The notes: generated from the letters alone by a model not told the origin. Shown: positions 49,759-62,012, counted from the first letter of the stretch. The stretch is DNA of 64,000 nucleotides from Pseudomonas fluorescens (GCF_000967965.1 NZ_LACC01000025.1:12405-76404), one strand, 5' to 3'. Made by a program: numbers and translations.

Positions 49759-50871
49759 TCAACCATTGGCTGTCAGCGGCCATTGGCTGCCGAGCACGGC
49801 GTGATAGTGCTGCAGCAGGCTGTTGACCACCGTATCCCAGGCGTAATGCCTTTCGACATGTAATCGCGCTTGTCGGCCCAGCGCTACGCTGCCCGAACCG
49901 AACAGCTCTCGAACGGCAGTGGCCATTGCGGCGGGGTTGTTCGGTGCGCAGAGCACGCCACAGTCATTGGTGACGATTTCCTCGAAGGCCCCGGCCGCCA
50001 CGGCCACCACCGGTATACCGCTGGCCATGGCTTCGAGTAACACCAGGCCGAAGGTTTCCTGATCGCCAGCGTGGAGCAATGCGTCGGCGCTGGCCATCAG
50101 GCGGGCAACTTGTACGGCCGGGCAGAATTCGTCGATCACTGTCACGTTGGACGGCACGGCCGTGGGCATCGACGAGCCAACCAGCAGCAGGTGATAGCGT
50201 CGGCCCAGGCGTTTCATGCAGTCGAGCAACACCGGCAGGTTTTTTTCCTTGGAACCGCGCCCGGCGAAGATCAAGAGGCGGGCGTTTTCGTCCAGGCCCA
50301 GTTCGGCCCGCAGCCCGGGGTCTCTGGCATCGGGATTGAAAGTTTGCAGGTCGACGCCCAACGGCTGCACGAAGACATTCCTGACCCCAAGTCCGGTAAG
50401 TTTGTCGGCCATGATCCGACTGGGCGCCAGGACCCGGTCGAAGTTGCCATAGAGCTTGCTGACATAGGCCTCGACATTGTTGGTCACCCAATGGCCCATG
50501 CGGTTGCTGACCAGTAGCGGCAGGTCCGAGTGATAAAAGCCGATGACCGGTACATCGAGTTGCCGCCGTGCATCCAGCGCCGCCCAGGCGGTGAGATAGG
50601 GGTCGCCGACTTCGATCAGATCGGGTTGCAAGTCTTTCAGGACATTGCGCCAGGGCGCCAGACGCAGAGGAAAGCGATAGCCCTTGCCGAAGGGCAGGGC
50701 AGGGGCGGGAACAGTGAAGATGCCATCCTGCTCGCTCAAGGACGATCCGGGGATCAGCAAACTATGGCGAATGCCCGGCTTGATGCCCAGGCGACGGTGC
50801 TTCGCATCCAGATAAGTGCGCACGCCACCGCTGGCAGGGGCGTAGAACATGGTGATGTCCGCGATATGCAC
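49759..50871 (-). CDS. GT4-family glycosyltransferase
   Basis: The 370-residue glycosyltransferase of the GT-B fold, family 4, starts with HIADITMFYAPASGGVRTYL and has the C-terminal nucleotide-sugar motif ADALLHAGDQETFGLVLLEAM. The start is GTG with GGAGG about ten bases upstream. The acceptor is not known. It lies next to a deacetylase-like gene. Confidence 0.85.
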   Translation of the reverse strand: MHIADITMFYAPASGGVRTYLDAKHRRLGIKPGIRHSLLIPGSSLSEQDGIFTVPAPALPFGKGYRFPLRLAPWRNVLKDLQPDLIEVGDPYLTAWAALDARRQLDVPVIGFYHSDLPLLVSNRMGHWVTNNVEAYVSKLYGNFDRVLAPSRIMADKLTGLGVRNVFVQPLGVDLQTFNPDARDPGLRAELGLDENARLLIFAGRGSKEKNLPVLLDCMKRLGRRYHLLLVGSSMPTAVPSNVTVIDEFCPAVQVARLMASADALLHAGDQETFGLVLLEAMASGIPVVAVAAGAFEEIVTNDCGVLCAPNNPAAMATAVRELFGSGSVALGRQARLHVERHYAWDTVVNSLLQHYHAVLGSQWPLTANG

Positions 50872-50983
50872 GATGAACGATCCTCCGGTCCCGGTACTCC
50901 TTTGGTTGACCTATATGAAGGATAGATGTTCGGTTGGGGGTTGTGCGGGTGGGGGCGTCAGCGGGGGTTTGTAGTGTTTGGCA

Positions 50984-51060
50984 GGCCGCTATCGCGAGCA
51001 GGCTCGCTCCCACAAAGTCAGCGTTTAACCCTGTGGGGGCGAGCCTGCTCGCGATGGGGT
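50984..51060. repeat. REP doublet
   Basis: Inverted arms CGCTATCGCGAGCAGGCTCG and its complement, ending GCCTGCTCGCGATGGGGT, lie close together upstream of the glycosyltransferase and after the MCP gene's stop. Confidence 0.8.
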
Positions 51061-51071
51061 CAGTTCAGGCG

Positions 51072-52961
51072 CTAGATACGGAAACTGCCTACCAACTGCT
51101 TCAACCGCGCCGCCTGCTGCTCAAGGTCCGAACACGCGCGCAACGTCGATTGCAGGTTTTCCACACCTTCCTGGTTCAGTGTGTTGATCTCGGTGATGTC
51201 GACGTTGATCGACTCCACTACGGCGGTCTGTTCTTCGGTCGCAGTAGCCACTGACTGGTTCATGCCGTCGATTTCACTGATACGCAGCGTCACACTGTTC
51301 AGGCGCTCGCCCGCGAGGTTGGCGATTTCCACGCTGTCCTGGCTGTGGCGCTGACTGTCGCTCATGGTGCTGACCGATTCCCGGGCGCCGACTTGCAGCT
51401 CCTCGATCATGGTTTGTACCTGTTGCGCCGATTCCTGAGTGCGGTGTGCCAGGTTGCGCACCTCGTCCGCCACCACTGCAAAACCGCGACCGGCTTCACC
51501 GGCGCGGGCGGCTTCAATAGCGGCGTTGAGTGCCAGCAAATTGGTTTGTTGGGAAATGCTGGTGATCACTTCGAGAATCTGCCCGATGTTCACCGTTTTG
51601 CTGTTCAGCGATTCGATGTTGGAGCTCGATGCGCTAAGCATGCTCGACAGTTGATTCATCGCCGCGATGCTGCGGTCCACCACTTGCTGGCCGTCTTCGG
51701 CCAGGTTGCGGGCATCGCTGGCCTGGTTCGACGCCTGAGCGGCATTACGGGCAATTTCCTGGGCAGCGGCGCCGAGCTGGTTGATTGCGGCGGCCACACT
51801 GCTGGTGCGCGAGGCTTGCTGGTCGGAGTTGAACATCGACGAGTTGGAAGCGGCCACTACGCGCAATGCCACTTCGTTGACTTGCCCGGTGGCCGAGGAC
51901 ACCTCGCGGATCGAGCCGTGAATGCGCTCGACGAAACGGTTGAACGCGGTGCCGAGGGTGCCGAATTCGTCATTGTTCTGGATGGTCAGACGCTTGGTCA
52001 GGTCGCCTTCGCCGTCGGCGATGTCGGCCATGGCACGGGTCATGACGTGCAACGGCTGGATCAGGATGCGAATCAGCATGCCGAGCAGGGCGATGATGAT
52101 GGCCACGGCAATGATGGTCGCAACGACAGCCGAGGTGCGGAATTCGCTGAGCATCGAATAGGCTTTTTCCTTGTCGACCGACAGACCGATGTACCAGTTG
52201 ACCGACGACAAGCCTTTGATCGGGGTGAAGGTCACGATGCGGGTTTTGCCGTCGACCTGGATTTCGCTCATTGCACTGCTGATGGCCGGCGTGTCTTGCG
52301 GGTAGACATCCTTGAGCGTCTTCATCGCCAGCGCTTTGTCGGGATGCACCAGGATCTTACCGTCGGAGCTGACCAGGAAGGCATAACCGATGCCGTTGAA
52401 ATCCAGTGTGCCAAGGCTGTCGGCGATCACCTGCAAACTCAGGTCGCCACCGACCACGCCGATGTTCTGGCCGTCCTTGAAAACGCTGTCGACAATGGAA
52501 ATCACCAGTTGGCCGGAGGCCAGATCGATATAAGGCTCAGTTAATGCCGAACCGCTGCTGCCTTGCGCGCTCTTGTACCAAGGGCGTGCACGCGGGTCAT
52601 AGCCATCGGGCATCTTGCTGTCCGGGCGAATGATGAAAGAGCCATCCTTGCTGCCGAGGTAGGCGCCCATGAAGGTCGAGGTCACGGCTTTTTGTACAAG
52701 CAGGCTGGAAACGTTGTCGGCATCGGGGTTGAGCGCGACAGTTTGTGACAGGTTTTCAATCAACAGGCTGCGCCCGTTCAACCAGGTCTGGATATTGTTA
52801 GCGGTAACTCCGCCCATTTCCTGCAGATAATTTTCCAGGTCTTTGCGGATGGCGTTGCGCTGCAAATAGTCGTTGTAGAGCGTGAAGGAGGCGAAGGCGG
52901 CAATCACAATGAGGGCGGCGGCAAGCAGGATTTTATGGCTGAAACGCAGATTTTTGTTCAT
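51072..52961 (-). CDS. Methyl-accepting chemoreceptor (Pct amino-acid type)
   Basis: The 629-residue receptor has a first helix (HKILLAAALIVIAAFASFT), a periplasmic double-Cache domain with the amino-acid signature region (YDPRARPWYKSAQ, ALTEPYIDLASGQLV, GVVGGDLSL), a second helix, a HAMP domain and a methyl-accepting signalling domain with the conserved tip (ISQQTNLLALNAAIEAARAG). The signature (Arg, Trp, Tyr and Asp in those segments) fits dCache_1AA receptors like PctA, PctB and PctC, which sense amino acids. The position near purU and mvaT is the same as I recall for pctB and pctA. Confidence 0.9.
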   Translation of the reverse strand: MNKNLRFSHKILLAAALIVIAAFASFTLYNDYLQRNAIRKDLENYLQEMGGVTANNIQTWLNGRSLLIENLSQTVALNPDADNVSSLLVQKAVTSTFMGAYLGSKDGSFIIRPDSKMPDGYDPRARPWYKSAQGSSGSALTEPYIDLASGQLVISIVDSVFKDGQNIGVVGGDLSLQVIADSLGTLDFNGIGYAFLVSSDGKILVHPDKALAMKTLKDVYPQDTPAISSAMSEIQVDGKTRIVTFTPIKGLSSVNWYIGLSVDKEKAYSMLSEFRTSAVVATIIAVAIIIALLGMLIRILIQPLHVMTRAMADIADGEGDLTKRLTIQNNDEFGTLGTAFNRFVERIHGSIREVSSATGQVNEVALRVVAASNSSMFNSDQQASRTSSVAAAINQLGAAAQEIARNAAQASNQASDARNLAEDGQQVVDRSIAAMNQLSSMLSASSSNIESLNSKTVNIGQILEVITSISQQTNLLALNAAIEAARAGEAGRGFAVVADEVRNLAHRTQESAQQVQTMIEELQVGARESVSTMSDSQRHSQDSVEIANLAGERLNSVTLRISEIDGMNQSVATATEEQTAVVESINVDITEINTLNQEGVENLQSTLRACSDLEQQAARLKQLVGSFRI

Positions 52962-53149
52962 GGCTTGAGGTTCCGCTAAGGTCTTAATGTCCAGCGCGTG
53001 CTTTTATAAAGGGGCGCGCAACGGGCAAGGTTGAAAGCAAGTGAATTTTCCGACTCTCCTTAGGGAAATTTCCGACCAGATCGTGTCTGACTGCTTTGTC
53101 GTTATCTCTATCGGCCGTGTAGGACCAAAGATTAATCATGGGTGACCAA

Positions 53150-54628
53150 ATGCCTGACTCATTGCAACTCGTTATCGGTGCCGATCTCGAAGGGCAGCCG
53201 ATTGCCCAGGCCATGCGCCTGGCGAACCGCCACGGATTGATCGCGGGCGCGACCGGCACCGGCAAGACCGTGACTTTGCAACGAATGGCCGAAGCCTTCA
53301 GCGATGCCGGCGTGGCGGTGTTCGCCGCCGACATCAAGGGTGACCTGTGCGGCCTTGGTGCCGCGGGCAACCCCCAGGGCAAGATCGCCGAACGGATTGC
53401 CGGGATGCCCTGGCTCAACCACAAGCCTCAGGCTTATCCGGTGACGTTGTGGGACGTACACGGTCAGTCCGGTCATCCTTTACGCACAACCTTGAGTGAA
53501 ATGGGGCCGCTGCTGCTGGGCAGTCTGCTGGAGCTGACCGACAGTCAGCAGTCGGCGCTCTACGCCGCGTTCAAAGTGGCGGACCGCGAAGGCCTGTTGT
53601 TGCTCGATCTCAAGGACCTGAAGGCGCTGCTCAATCACCTGCGGGACAACCCCCAGTTGCTGGGCGACGATGCGGCATTGATGACTACCGGCTCCAGCCA
53701 GGCGCTACTGCGACGACTGGCGACCCTGGAGCAACAGGGCGCCGAAGCCCTGTTCGGCGAGCCGGCGCTGCAACTCGAAGACATCCTCCAACCCACTGCG
53801 GACGGCCGTGGGCGCATTCATTTGCTGGATGCCAGCCGTCTGGTTCATGAAGCGCCGAAAGTCTACGCGACGTTCCTGCTGTGGCTGCTGGCCGAGCTGT
53901 TCGAGCAGTTGCCGGAGCGCGGCGATGCCGACAAACCGTTGCTGGCGTTGTTCTTCGACGAGGCTCACCTGTTGTTCAACGGCACGCCCCAGGCATTGCG
54001 AGATCGTCTGGAACAGGTGGTGAGGCTGATTCGTTCGAAAGGCGTGGGCGTGTATTTCGTCACCCAGTCGCCGGGTGACCTGCCGGATGATGTGCTGGCG
54101 CAGTTGGGTTTGCGCATCCAGCACGGTCTGCGTGCGTTCACCGCCAAGGAGCAGAAGTCACTGCGCGCGGTGGCCGAAGGTTTCCGGCCGAATCCTGCGT
54201 TCGATGCGTTGTCGGTGTTGACCGAGCTCGGAATCGGTGAGGCGCTGGTCGGCACCCTGCAGGAAAAAGGCACGCCGGAAATGGTCCAGCGGGTGCTGGT
54301 CGCACCGCCGCAATCGCGGATCGGGCCTTTGACCGACGCCGAGCGCACGGCGCTGATTGCCGGTTCGCCGTTGAAAGGGCGTTATGACAAGCCGATTGAC
54401 CGTGAATCGGCCTATGAGGTGCTGATGGGACGCAAGGGGCTGGCACCTGAGCCCGAAGCGGAGCAGGGCAAGCAGGAACCGAGTTTCACCGAGCAGGCCG
54501 GAGAGTTTCTTGGAACCGCGGCGGGTCAGGCCTTGAAATCAGCGATGCGACAGGCGGCGAATCAGCTTGGGCGACAGTTGGTGCGCGGCTTGATGGGCTC
54601 GTTGCTAGGCAGCAAAAAAAGCCGGTAG
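53150..54628 (+). CDS. HerA-like ATPase (DUF853)
   Basis: The 492-residue protein has Walker A AGATGTGKT (residues 32-40), Walker B LLALFFDEAHLLF and an arginine-containing C-terminal part (DALSVLTELGIGEALV). It belongs to the HerA/FtsK-like DUF853 group. No NurA-type nuclease lies nearby. The ATG at MPDSLQLVIG is chosen because GGGTGA precedes it; a second ATG four codons upstream is possible. The role is probably DNA-related but unproven. Confidence 0.82.
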   Translation: MPDSLQLVIGADLEGQPIAQAMRLANRHGLIAGATGTGKTVTLQRMAEAFSDAGVAVFAADIKGDLCGLGAAGNPQGKIAERIAGMPWLNHKPQAYPVTLWDVHGQSGHPLRTTLSEMGPLLLGSLLELTDSQQSALYAAFKVADREGLLLLDLKDLKALLNHLRDNPQLLGDDAALMTTGSSQALLRRLATLEQQGAEALFGEPALQLEDILQPTADGRGRIHLLDASRLVHEAPKVYATFLLWLLAELFEQLPERGDADKPLLALFFDEAHLLFNGTPQALRDRLEQVVRLIRSKGVGVYFVTQSPGDLPDDVLAQLGLRIQHGLRAFTAKEQKSLRAVAEGFRPNPAFDALSVLTELGIGEALVGTLQEKGTPEMVQRVLVAPPQSRIGPLTDAERTALIAGSPLKGRYDKPIDRESAYEVLMGRKGLAPEPEAEQGKQEPSFTEQAGEFLGTAAGQALKSAMRQAANQLGRQLVRGLMGSLLGSKKSR

Positions 54629-54647
54629 CGAGTGGACACAATTTAAC

Positions 54648-54738
54648 TGTGGGAGCGAGCCTGCTCGCGAATCGGTGTGTCAGGCAACATCATTGTTGAA
54701 TGTTATGCCGCCTTCGCGAGCAGGCTCGCTCCCACAGG
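54648..54738. repeat. REP doublet
   Basis: Inverted arms CTGTGGGAGCGAGCCTGCTC and its complement GAGCAGGCTCGCTCCCACAG lie between convergent genes. Confidence 0.88.
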
Positions 54739-54744
54739 GGGCGC

Positions 54745-55203
54745 CTATGAGGATTTGGTTTTGGCGTGCGCCGCCAACCGCTCCAGCGCTGCCCGCAAAT
54801 TCGGGTCGCTGATGCCATCGGCCGTGGCCTGAATGGTCGCTGCCGCGTCGTTGGACAAATCCATGGTATGCCCGGCCGCACCTTGCTGAACGGTCGGAGG
54901 TTGAACTTTGAACAGGATCCGGGTCAGATTGGCGAACTCATCGAACATCTGCAGTTGCCGTTGCAGGCGCTTCTGCTGGTAGCGCAGGCGGGTTGCCCAA
55001 TGACCGTCGGTGACAATCAGCAACAAACTGCCTTCGCGCCAGGAAGCCACGTGGCAATGCTCGCGAGCGGCGGGTTGCAATTGGCTTTCGAGCAAACGTT
55101 GCAGGTGACCCAGGCGTTGAGCGTGGCCAAGAATGGCCTTCAGCGGCTTGGCTTCGCGTAGTAGAACGGCAGGTACTTTGGCCGTAAGTGGGCGAAATGC
55201 CAT
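54745..55203 (-). CDS. DciA-like DUF721 protein
   Basis: The 152-residue protein has the DUF721 region in its first 100 residues (LLREAKPLKAILGHAQRLGH, then LLIVTDGHWATRLRYQQKRL). The DciA family loads the replicative helicase in bacteria that lack DnaC. The position just upstream of secA on the opposite strand is typical of pseudomonads. The ATG at MAFRPLTAK is set by the family N-terminus. Confidence 0.82.
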   Translation of the reverse strand: MAFRPLTAKVPAVLLREAKPLKAILGHAQRLGHLQRLLESQLQPAAREHCHVASWREGSLLLIVTDGHWATRLRYQQKRLQRQLQMFDEFANLTRILFKVQPPTVQQGAAGHTMDLSNDAAATIQATADGISDPNLRAALERLAAHAKTKSS

Positions 55204-55510
55204 GATCAGACACCTGAAGTAACAGAGGCGCCATGGTAGCAGAAAGCGCCGAATGCACCCGCCCATTGCTTTTGTGGGTGCTTTACCCATTAAATCAACA
55301 ACTAACTTCTGTCTTGAACGACTTGAAGTTGAGCAAAACGCCCTTATTTTAAGTGAGCCCCGTCAAAGCGCTGTGCCAGCATCGTGGAATATCGCCACTT
55401 TCCTCTCCATCGTTTCCGGGTAGAATGCTCGTTCGCATGCGGCCATGAGGGCTGCACGGGCGACTCACGGGGCCGCCCTCCATCCCTTTAGTGTGGAAGA
55501 TCCTGCCGAT
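55204..55510. other. Divergent region upstream of secA
   Basis: These 307 bases hold no gene. TAGAAT (about 55422-55427) is a fair -10-like hexamer for secA. No secM-like reading frame with an arrest motif is visible. Confidence 0.5.
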
Positions 55511-58246
<2,736 letters not shown>

Positions 58247-58273
58247 AACCCGTTTCAAACGCTGAAATACCCG

Positions 58274-58308
58274 CGCCGCGACCGGCTTCTGCCGTCGCGG
58301 CGTTTTAC
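58274..58308 (+). terminator. secA terminator
   Basis: CGCCGCGAC and GTCGCGGCG form a nine-base stem with an 11-base loop, followed by TTTT. Confidence 0.85.
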
Positions 58309-58366
58309 CATTCGAACCACCGTTCTGCTGAAACGGTGCTGACATCATCTATAAAGGAGCGCATTC

Positions 58367-59584
58367 ATGGCTGTTGGTCTTGGTCCTTTGCCAACGTTGC
58401 ACCCGGTTGCCGGTTTTGAACTCGGTATCGCCTCGGCCGGTATCAAGCGCCCGGGGCGCAAGGATGTTGTGGTCATGCGCTGTGTTGAAGGCTCCACGGT
58501 TGCCGGCGTGTTCACTCTGAACGCCTTTTGCGCTGCACCGGTGATCCTGGCCAAGCAACGCGTGCAAGGCCCTGTGCGTTACCTGCTGACCAACACCGGC
58601 AATGCCAATGCCGGCACCGGCGAACCGGGGCTGGCCGCCGCCGAGCGCACCTGCGCCAAGCTGGCGGAACTGACCGGTGTCGATGCCAGCCAAGTGCTGC
58701 CGTATTCCACCGGTGTGATCGGCGAGCCGCTACCGGTCGAGAAAATCGAAGGCGCGCTGCAAGCGGCCCTCGACGACCTGTCGATCCACAACTGGGAAGC
58801 TGCCGCCACCGGCATCATGACCACCGACACCCTGCCAAAAGGTGCCAGCCGTCAGTTCCAGCACGATGGTGTGACCATCACCGTTACCGGTATCAGCAAA
58901 GGCGCCGGCATGATTCGCCCGAATATGGCGACCATGCTCGGCTACATCGCCACCGATGCCAAAGTCTCCCGCGACGTGCTGCAAAACCTGATGCTGGACG
59001 GCGCCAACAAGTCGTTCAACCGCATCACCATCGACGGCGACACCTCGACCAACGACTGCTGCATGCTGATCGCCACCGGTCAGGCGGCACTGCCGGAAAT
59101 CACCCGTGCCGAAGGCGAACTGTTCGCCAAGCTCAAGCAAGCGGTGTTCGAAGTGTGCATGGACGTGGCCCAGGCCATCGTTCGTGACGGTGAAGGCGCG
59201 ACCAAATTCGTCACCGTTGAAGTCAACGGCGGCGGCAATCACCAGGAATGCCTGGACGTCGGTTACACCGTGGCCCACTCGCCGCTGATCAAGACCGCGC
59301 TGTTCGCTTCCGACCCGAACTGGGGCCGTATTCTGGCGGCCGTAGGCCGTGCCGGTGTGCCGAACCTGGACGTGAGCAAGATCGACGTGTTCCTCGGCGA
59401 CGTGTGCATTGCCAGCCGTGGCGCGCGCGCGGCGACCTACACCGAAGCCCAGGGCTCGGCGGTGATGCAGCAGGAAGAAATCACCATCCGTATCGAGTTG
59501 GGTCGTGGCGATTGCAGCGAAACCATCTGGACTACCGACCTGTCCCACGAATACGTGAAGATCAACGCCGAGTACCGTACGTAA
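58367..59584 (+). CDS. argJ: Ornithine acetyltransferase ArgJ
   Basis: The 405-residue enzyme moves the acetyl group from N-acetylornithine to glutamate and may also make N-acetylglutamate, in arginine biosynthesis. Self-cleavage should occur between Ala188 and Thr189 in NMATMLGY, giving alpha and beta subunits. SKGAGMIRPN precedes the site, and the C-terminus (EYVKINAEYRT) is the usual one. AAAGGAG lies before the ATG. Confidence 0.96.
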   Translation: MAVGLGPLPTLHPVAGFELGIASAGIKRPGRKDVVVMRCVEGSTVAGVFTLNAFCAAPVILAKQRVQGPVRYLLTNTGNANAGTGEPGLAAAERTCAKLAELTGVDASQVLPYSTGVIGEPLPVEKIEGALQAALDDLSIHNWEAAATGIMTTDTLPKGASRQFQHDGVTITVTGISKGAGMIRPNMATMLGYIATDAKVSRDVLQNLMLDGANKSFNRITIDGDTSTNDCCMLIATGQAALPEITRAEGELFAKLKQAVFEVCMDVAQAIVRDGEGATKFVTVEVNGGGNHQECLDVGYTVAHSPLIKTALFASDPNWGRILAAVGRAGVPNLDVSKIDVFLGDVCIASRGARAATYTEAQGSAVMQQEEITIRIELGRGDCSETIWTTDLSHEYVKINAEYRT

Positions 59585-59596
59585 GATCGAGTCGAT

Positions 59597-59692
59597 CCCA
59601 TCGCGAGCAGGCTCGCTCCCACAGGTTCAGTGGCGTACACGAATGTTGTGTCCAGCGCGGTCACTGTGGGAGCGAGCTTGCTCGCGATGGCG
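59597..59692. repeat. REP doublet
   Basis: CCCATCGCGAGCAGGCTCGC and the complementary arm ending GAGCTTGCTCGCGATGGCGG lie about 40 bases apart, between argJ and the GST gene. Confidence 0.88.
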
Positions 59693-59745
59693 GTTTGCCG
59701 GTCAGCCACTAGACTGGCTTGTCCCTAAATCTAAAGGTCCCGAAC

Positions 59746-60378
59746 ATGAGCCTGCACCTGATCATCGGCGACAAACTGCATTCCTCCTGGTCCTTGCGCG
59801 GGGCCTTGGCCCTCGATCTGGCTGGCGTTTCCTACACCGAAGAACTGATCAAGCTGAACCAGCCGGACACCCGTGAGCGTCTGCTCAAGCATTCGCCGAC
59901 CGGCAAGGTCCCGCTGCTGAAAACCGAACACGGCACCATCGCCGACTCCCTGGCGATTGCCGAATACCTGGCCGAACAGTTTCCCGAAGCTAACCTGTGG
60001 CCCAAAGACACTGCCGCTCGTGCCCAGGCGCGTTCGGCGTGCGCGCAGATGCACAGTGGCTTTTTCGCCATGCGCGGCAACATGCCGTTCGACCTGAGCC
60101 ATGACGCAGCGCTGTCGCCGGTCCCGGCCGATGTCCAGGCGGACATCGAGCGCATGTCAGCGTTGTGGGCCGAGTGTCGTGCCACTGCAACCGAGAGCGG
60201 TCCGTACTTGTTTGGCCGCCTCACGTTGGCCGACGCGTTCTTTGCACCCATCGCCGTGCGCTTGCGCACCTATCGGGTGAAACTGTCCGCGGCTGACGAA
60301 GCCTATGTTGAAACCATCTACCAATGGCCAGCCTTCAAGGCCTGGCAGAAGGCCGGACTGGAGGAGTTGCAAAGGTGA
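59746..60378 (+). CDS. Glutathione S-transferase family protein
   Basis: The 210-residue protein has an N-terminal thioredoxin-like half (LHLIIGDKLHSSWSLRG, then PTGKVPLLKTEHGTIADSLAI) and an all-helical C-terminal half with GRLTLADAFFAPI. The active-site residue is probably Ser near residue 13-14. AAAGG supports the ATG. It overlaps the Nudix-fusion gene by four bases (GTGA). Confidence 0.88.
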   Translation: MSLHLIIGDKLHSSWSLRGALALDLAGVSYTEELIKLNQPDTRERLLKHSPTGKVPLLKTEHGTIADSLAIAEYLAEQFPEANLWPKDTAARAQARSACAQMHSGFFAMRGNMPFDLSHDAALSPVPADVQADIERMSALWAECRATATESGPYLFGRLTLADAFFAPIAVRLRTYRVKLSAADEAYVETIYQWPAFKAWQKAGLEELQR

Positions 60379-61322
60379 AACGAGTCCATGTCGCCGCCGC
60401 CGTCATCCGCGATGGCAGTGGCCAAATCCTGATCGCCCGTCGTGCGGATTCACAGCACCAGGGCGGTCTGTGGGAGTTTCCCGGTGGCAAGGTCGAGGCC
60501 GATGAGTCGGTCGAAACCGCACTGGCCCGTGAACTTCATGAGGAGCTGGGTATCGTGGTCGGCGCGGTGCGCCCGCTGATCAAGGTCCGGCACGATTATC
60601 CGGACAAGCAGGTGTTGCTGGATGTCTGGGAGGTCTCGGATTTTACCGGCGAGCCCCACGGTGCCGAAGGCCAGCCGCTGGCCTGGGTGTCGCCCCGCGA
60701 CCTGTCGGGTTACGAGTTTCCGGCGGCCAATCAGCCGATCGTCGCGGCCGCGAAATTACCCGCTCAGTACCTGATTACCCCGGAAGACCTGGAAACACCG
60801 GCGTTGCTGCGCGGCATCCAGAAGGCCGTTGCTGGCGGCATCAAGCTGATCCAGCTGCGCGCACCGAACGGTTACGATCCGAAGTATCGCGACCTGGCAG
60901 TGGATGCTGTGGGCTTGTGTGCCGGCAAGGCGCAATTGATGATCAAGGGGCCGTTCGAATGGCTGGGCGACTTCCCGTCCGCCGGTTGGCACATTACCTC
61001 GGCGCAACTGCGCAAGTACGCAGCGGCGGGCCGACCGCTACCGGCATCGCGCTGGCTGGCGGCTTCGTGCCATAACGCTGAGGAACTGGCGCTGGCCGAA
61101 CAGATGGGGGTGGATTTCGTGACCCTGTCGCCGGTGCAGCCGACCCTGACTCACCCAGGCGCCGAGCCGTTGGGTTGGGAGCAGGCGTCGAGCTTGATCG
61201 AAGGGTTCAGCAAGCCGGTGTTCCTGCTCGGTGGGGTTGGTCCGGCGGAGGTCGAGAAAGCCTGGGCGGCGGGTGCGCAGGGTGTGGCGGGGATTCGGGC
61301 GTTTTGGCCTGATTCCCAGTGA
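60375..61322 (+). CDS. mutT: MutT/Nudix hydrolase-ThiE-like fusion
   Basis: The 315-residue protein has an N-terminal Nudix domain with a full Nudix box: Gly38, Glu44, Arg52-Glu53, Glu56-Glu57, Gly59. The box matches GX5EX7REUXEEXGU. The C-terminal 170 residues are like thiamine-phosphate synthase (LITPEDLETPALLRGIQKAV, VDFVTLSPVQPT, LLGGVG). In this half the ThiE catalytic residues look altered (LRAP where a lysine is usual, no NDR motif), so it may be a non-catalytic or TenI-type domain. The MutT half probably removes 8-oxo-dGTP. The start is a GTG that overlaps the GST stop. Confidence 0.85.
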   Translation: MKRVHVAAAVIRDGSGQILIARRADSQHQGGLWEFPGGKVEADESVETALARELHEELGIVVGAVRPLIKVRHDYPDKQVLLDVWEVSDFTGEPHGAEGQPLAWVSPRDLSGYEFPAANQPIVAAAKLPAQYLITPEDLETPALLRGIQKAVAGGIKLIQLRAPNGYDPKYRDLAVDAVGLCAGKAQLMIKGPFEWLGDFPSAGWHITSAQLRKYAAAGRPLPASRWLAASCHNAEELALAEQMGVDFVTLSPVQPTLTHPGAEPLGWEQASSLIEGFSKPVFLLGGVGPAEVEKAWAAGAQGVAGIRAFWPDSQ

Positions 61323-61329
61323 TGCAAAT

Positions 61330-61415
61330 GGCCTCATCGCGAGCAGGCTCGCTCCCACAGCGGATTTGTGACGCTCACAAAGCCTGTGGGAGCGAGCCTG
61401 CTCGCGATGAGGGCC
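61330..61415. repeat. REP doublet
   Basis: CCTCATCGCGAGCAGGCTCGC and the complementary arm ending GAGCCTGCTCGCGATGAGG lie between convergent genes. Confidence 0.88.
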
Positions 61416-61428
61416 TGACGGGCGCCGA

Positions 61429-62010
61429 CTAAACCTCAGGTTTCGCCGCAGGCTGCCAAAGAATCTCCGGCACCCCCTGACGCTTGGCAATCAGCCGCGC
61501 CACCACAAACAGCAAGTCCGACAACCGATTGATGTACGCCAGGCCAACCCCGGCCAACGGCTCAATCGCATTGAGTTGCTGACAGCGCCGCTCTGCGCTG
61601 CGTGCCAGACTGCGGCAGACATGAGCCTGAGCAATCAGCATTGAGCCACCGGGCAAGATGAAGTTTTCCAGCGGCCCCAACTCTTCATTCCACACATCGA
61701 TCGCCGCTTCCAGTCGTTCGATTTCCGCTGCATTCAACGCCTGATACACCGGCATCGCCAGTTCGCCACCCAGATCAAATAACCGATGCTGGCAGGGAGC
61801 CAATACCTCGATCACTTCGTTCAAGCCTGGGAACTGGACAGTTTTCGCCGTCAACCCGGCCAGAAGCACCCCAACCTGGCTGTTCAGCGTATCGACCTCG
61901 CCGATTGCTTCAATGCGCGGGTGATCTTTCGGTACGCGACGACCATCGCCCAGCCCGGTCTCGCCTTTGTCGCCAGTGCGGGTGTAAATCTTCGACAAAC
62001 GAAAGCCCAT
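61429..62010 (-). CDS. PduO-type cob(I)alamin adenosyltransferase
   Basis: The 193-residue ATP:cob(I)alamin adenosyltransferase of the PduO type has KIYTRTGDKGETGLGDG at the N-terminus and the RSLARSAERRCQQL helix near residue 135. It makes coenzyme B12 (adenosylcobalamin). It lies two bases after the stop of a histidine-kinase gene and may be cotranscribed with it. Confidence 0.87.
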   Translation of the reverse strand: MGFRLSKIYTRTGDKGETGLGDGRRVPKDHPRIEAIGEVDTLNSQVGVLLAGLTAKTVQFPGLNEVIEVLAPCQHRLFDLGGELAMPVYQALNAAEIERLEAAIDVWNEELGPLENFILPGGSMLIAQAHVCRSLARSAERRCQQLNAIEPLAGVGLAYINRLSDLLFVVARLIAKRQGVPEILWQPAAKPEV

Positions 62011-62012
62011 GG

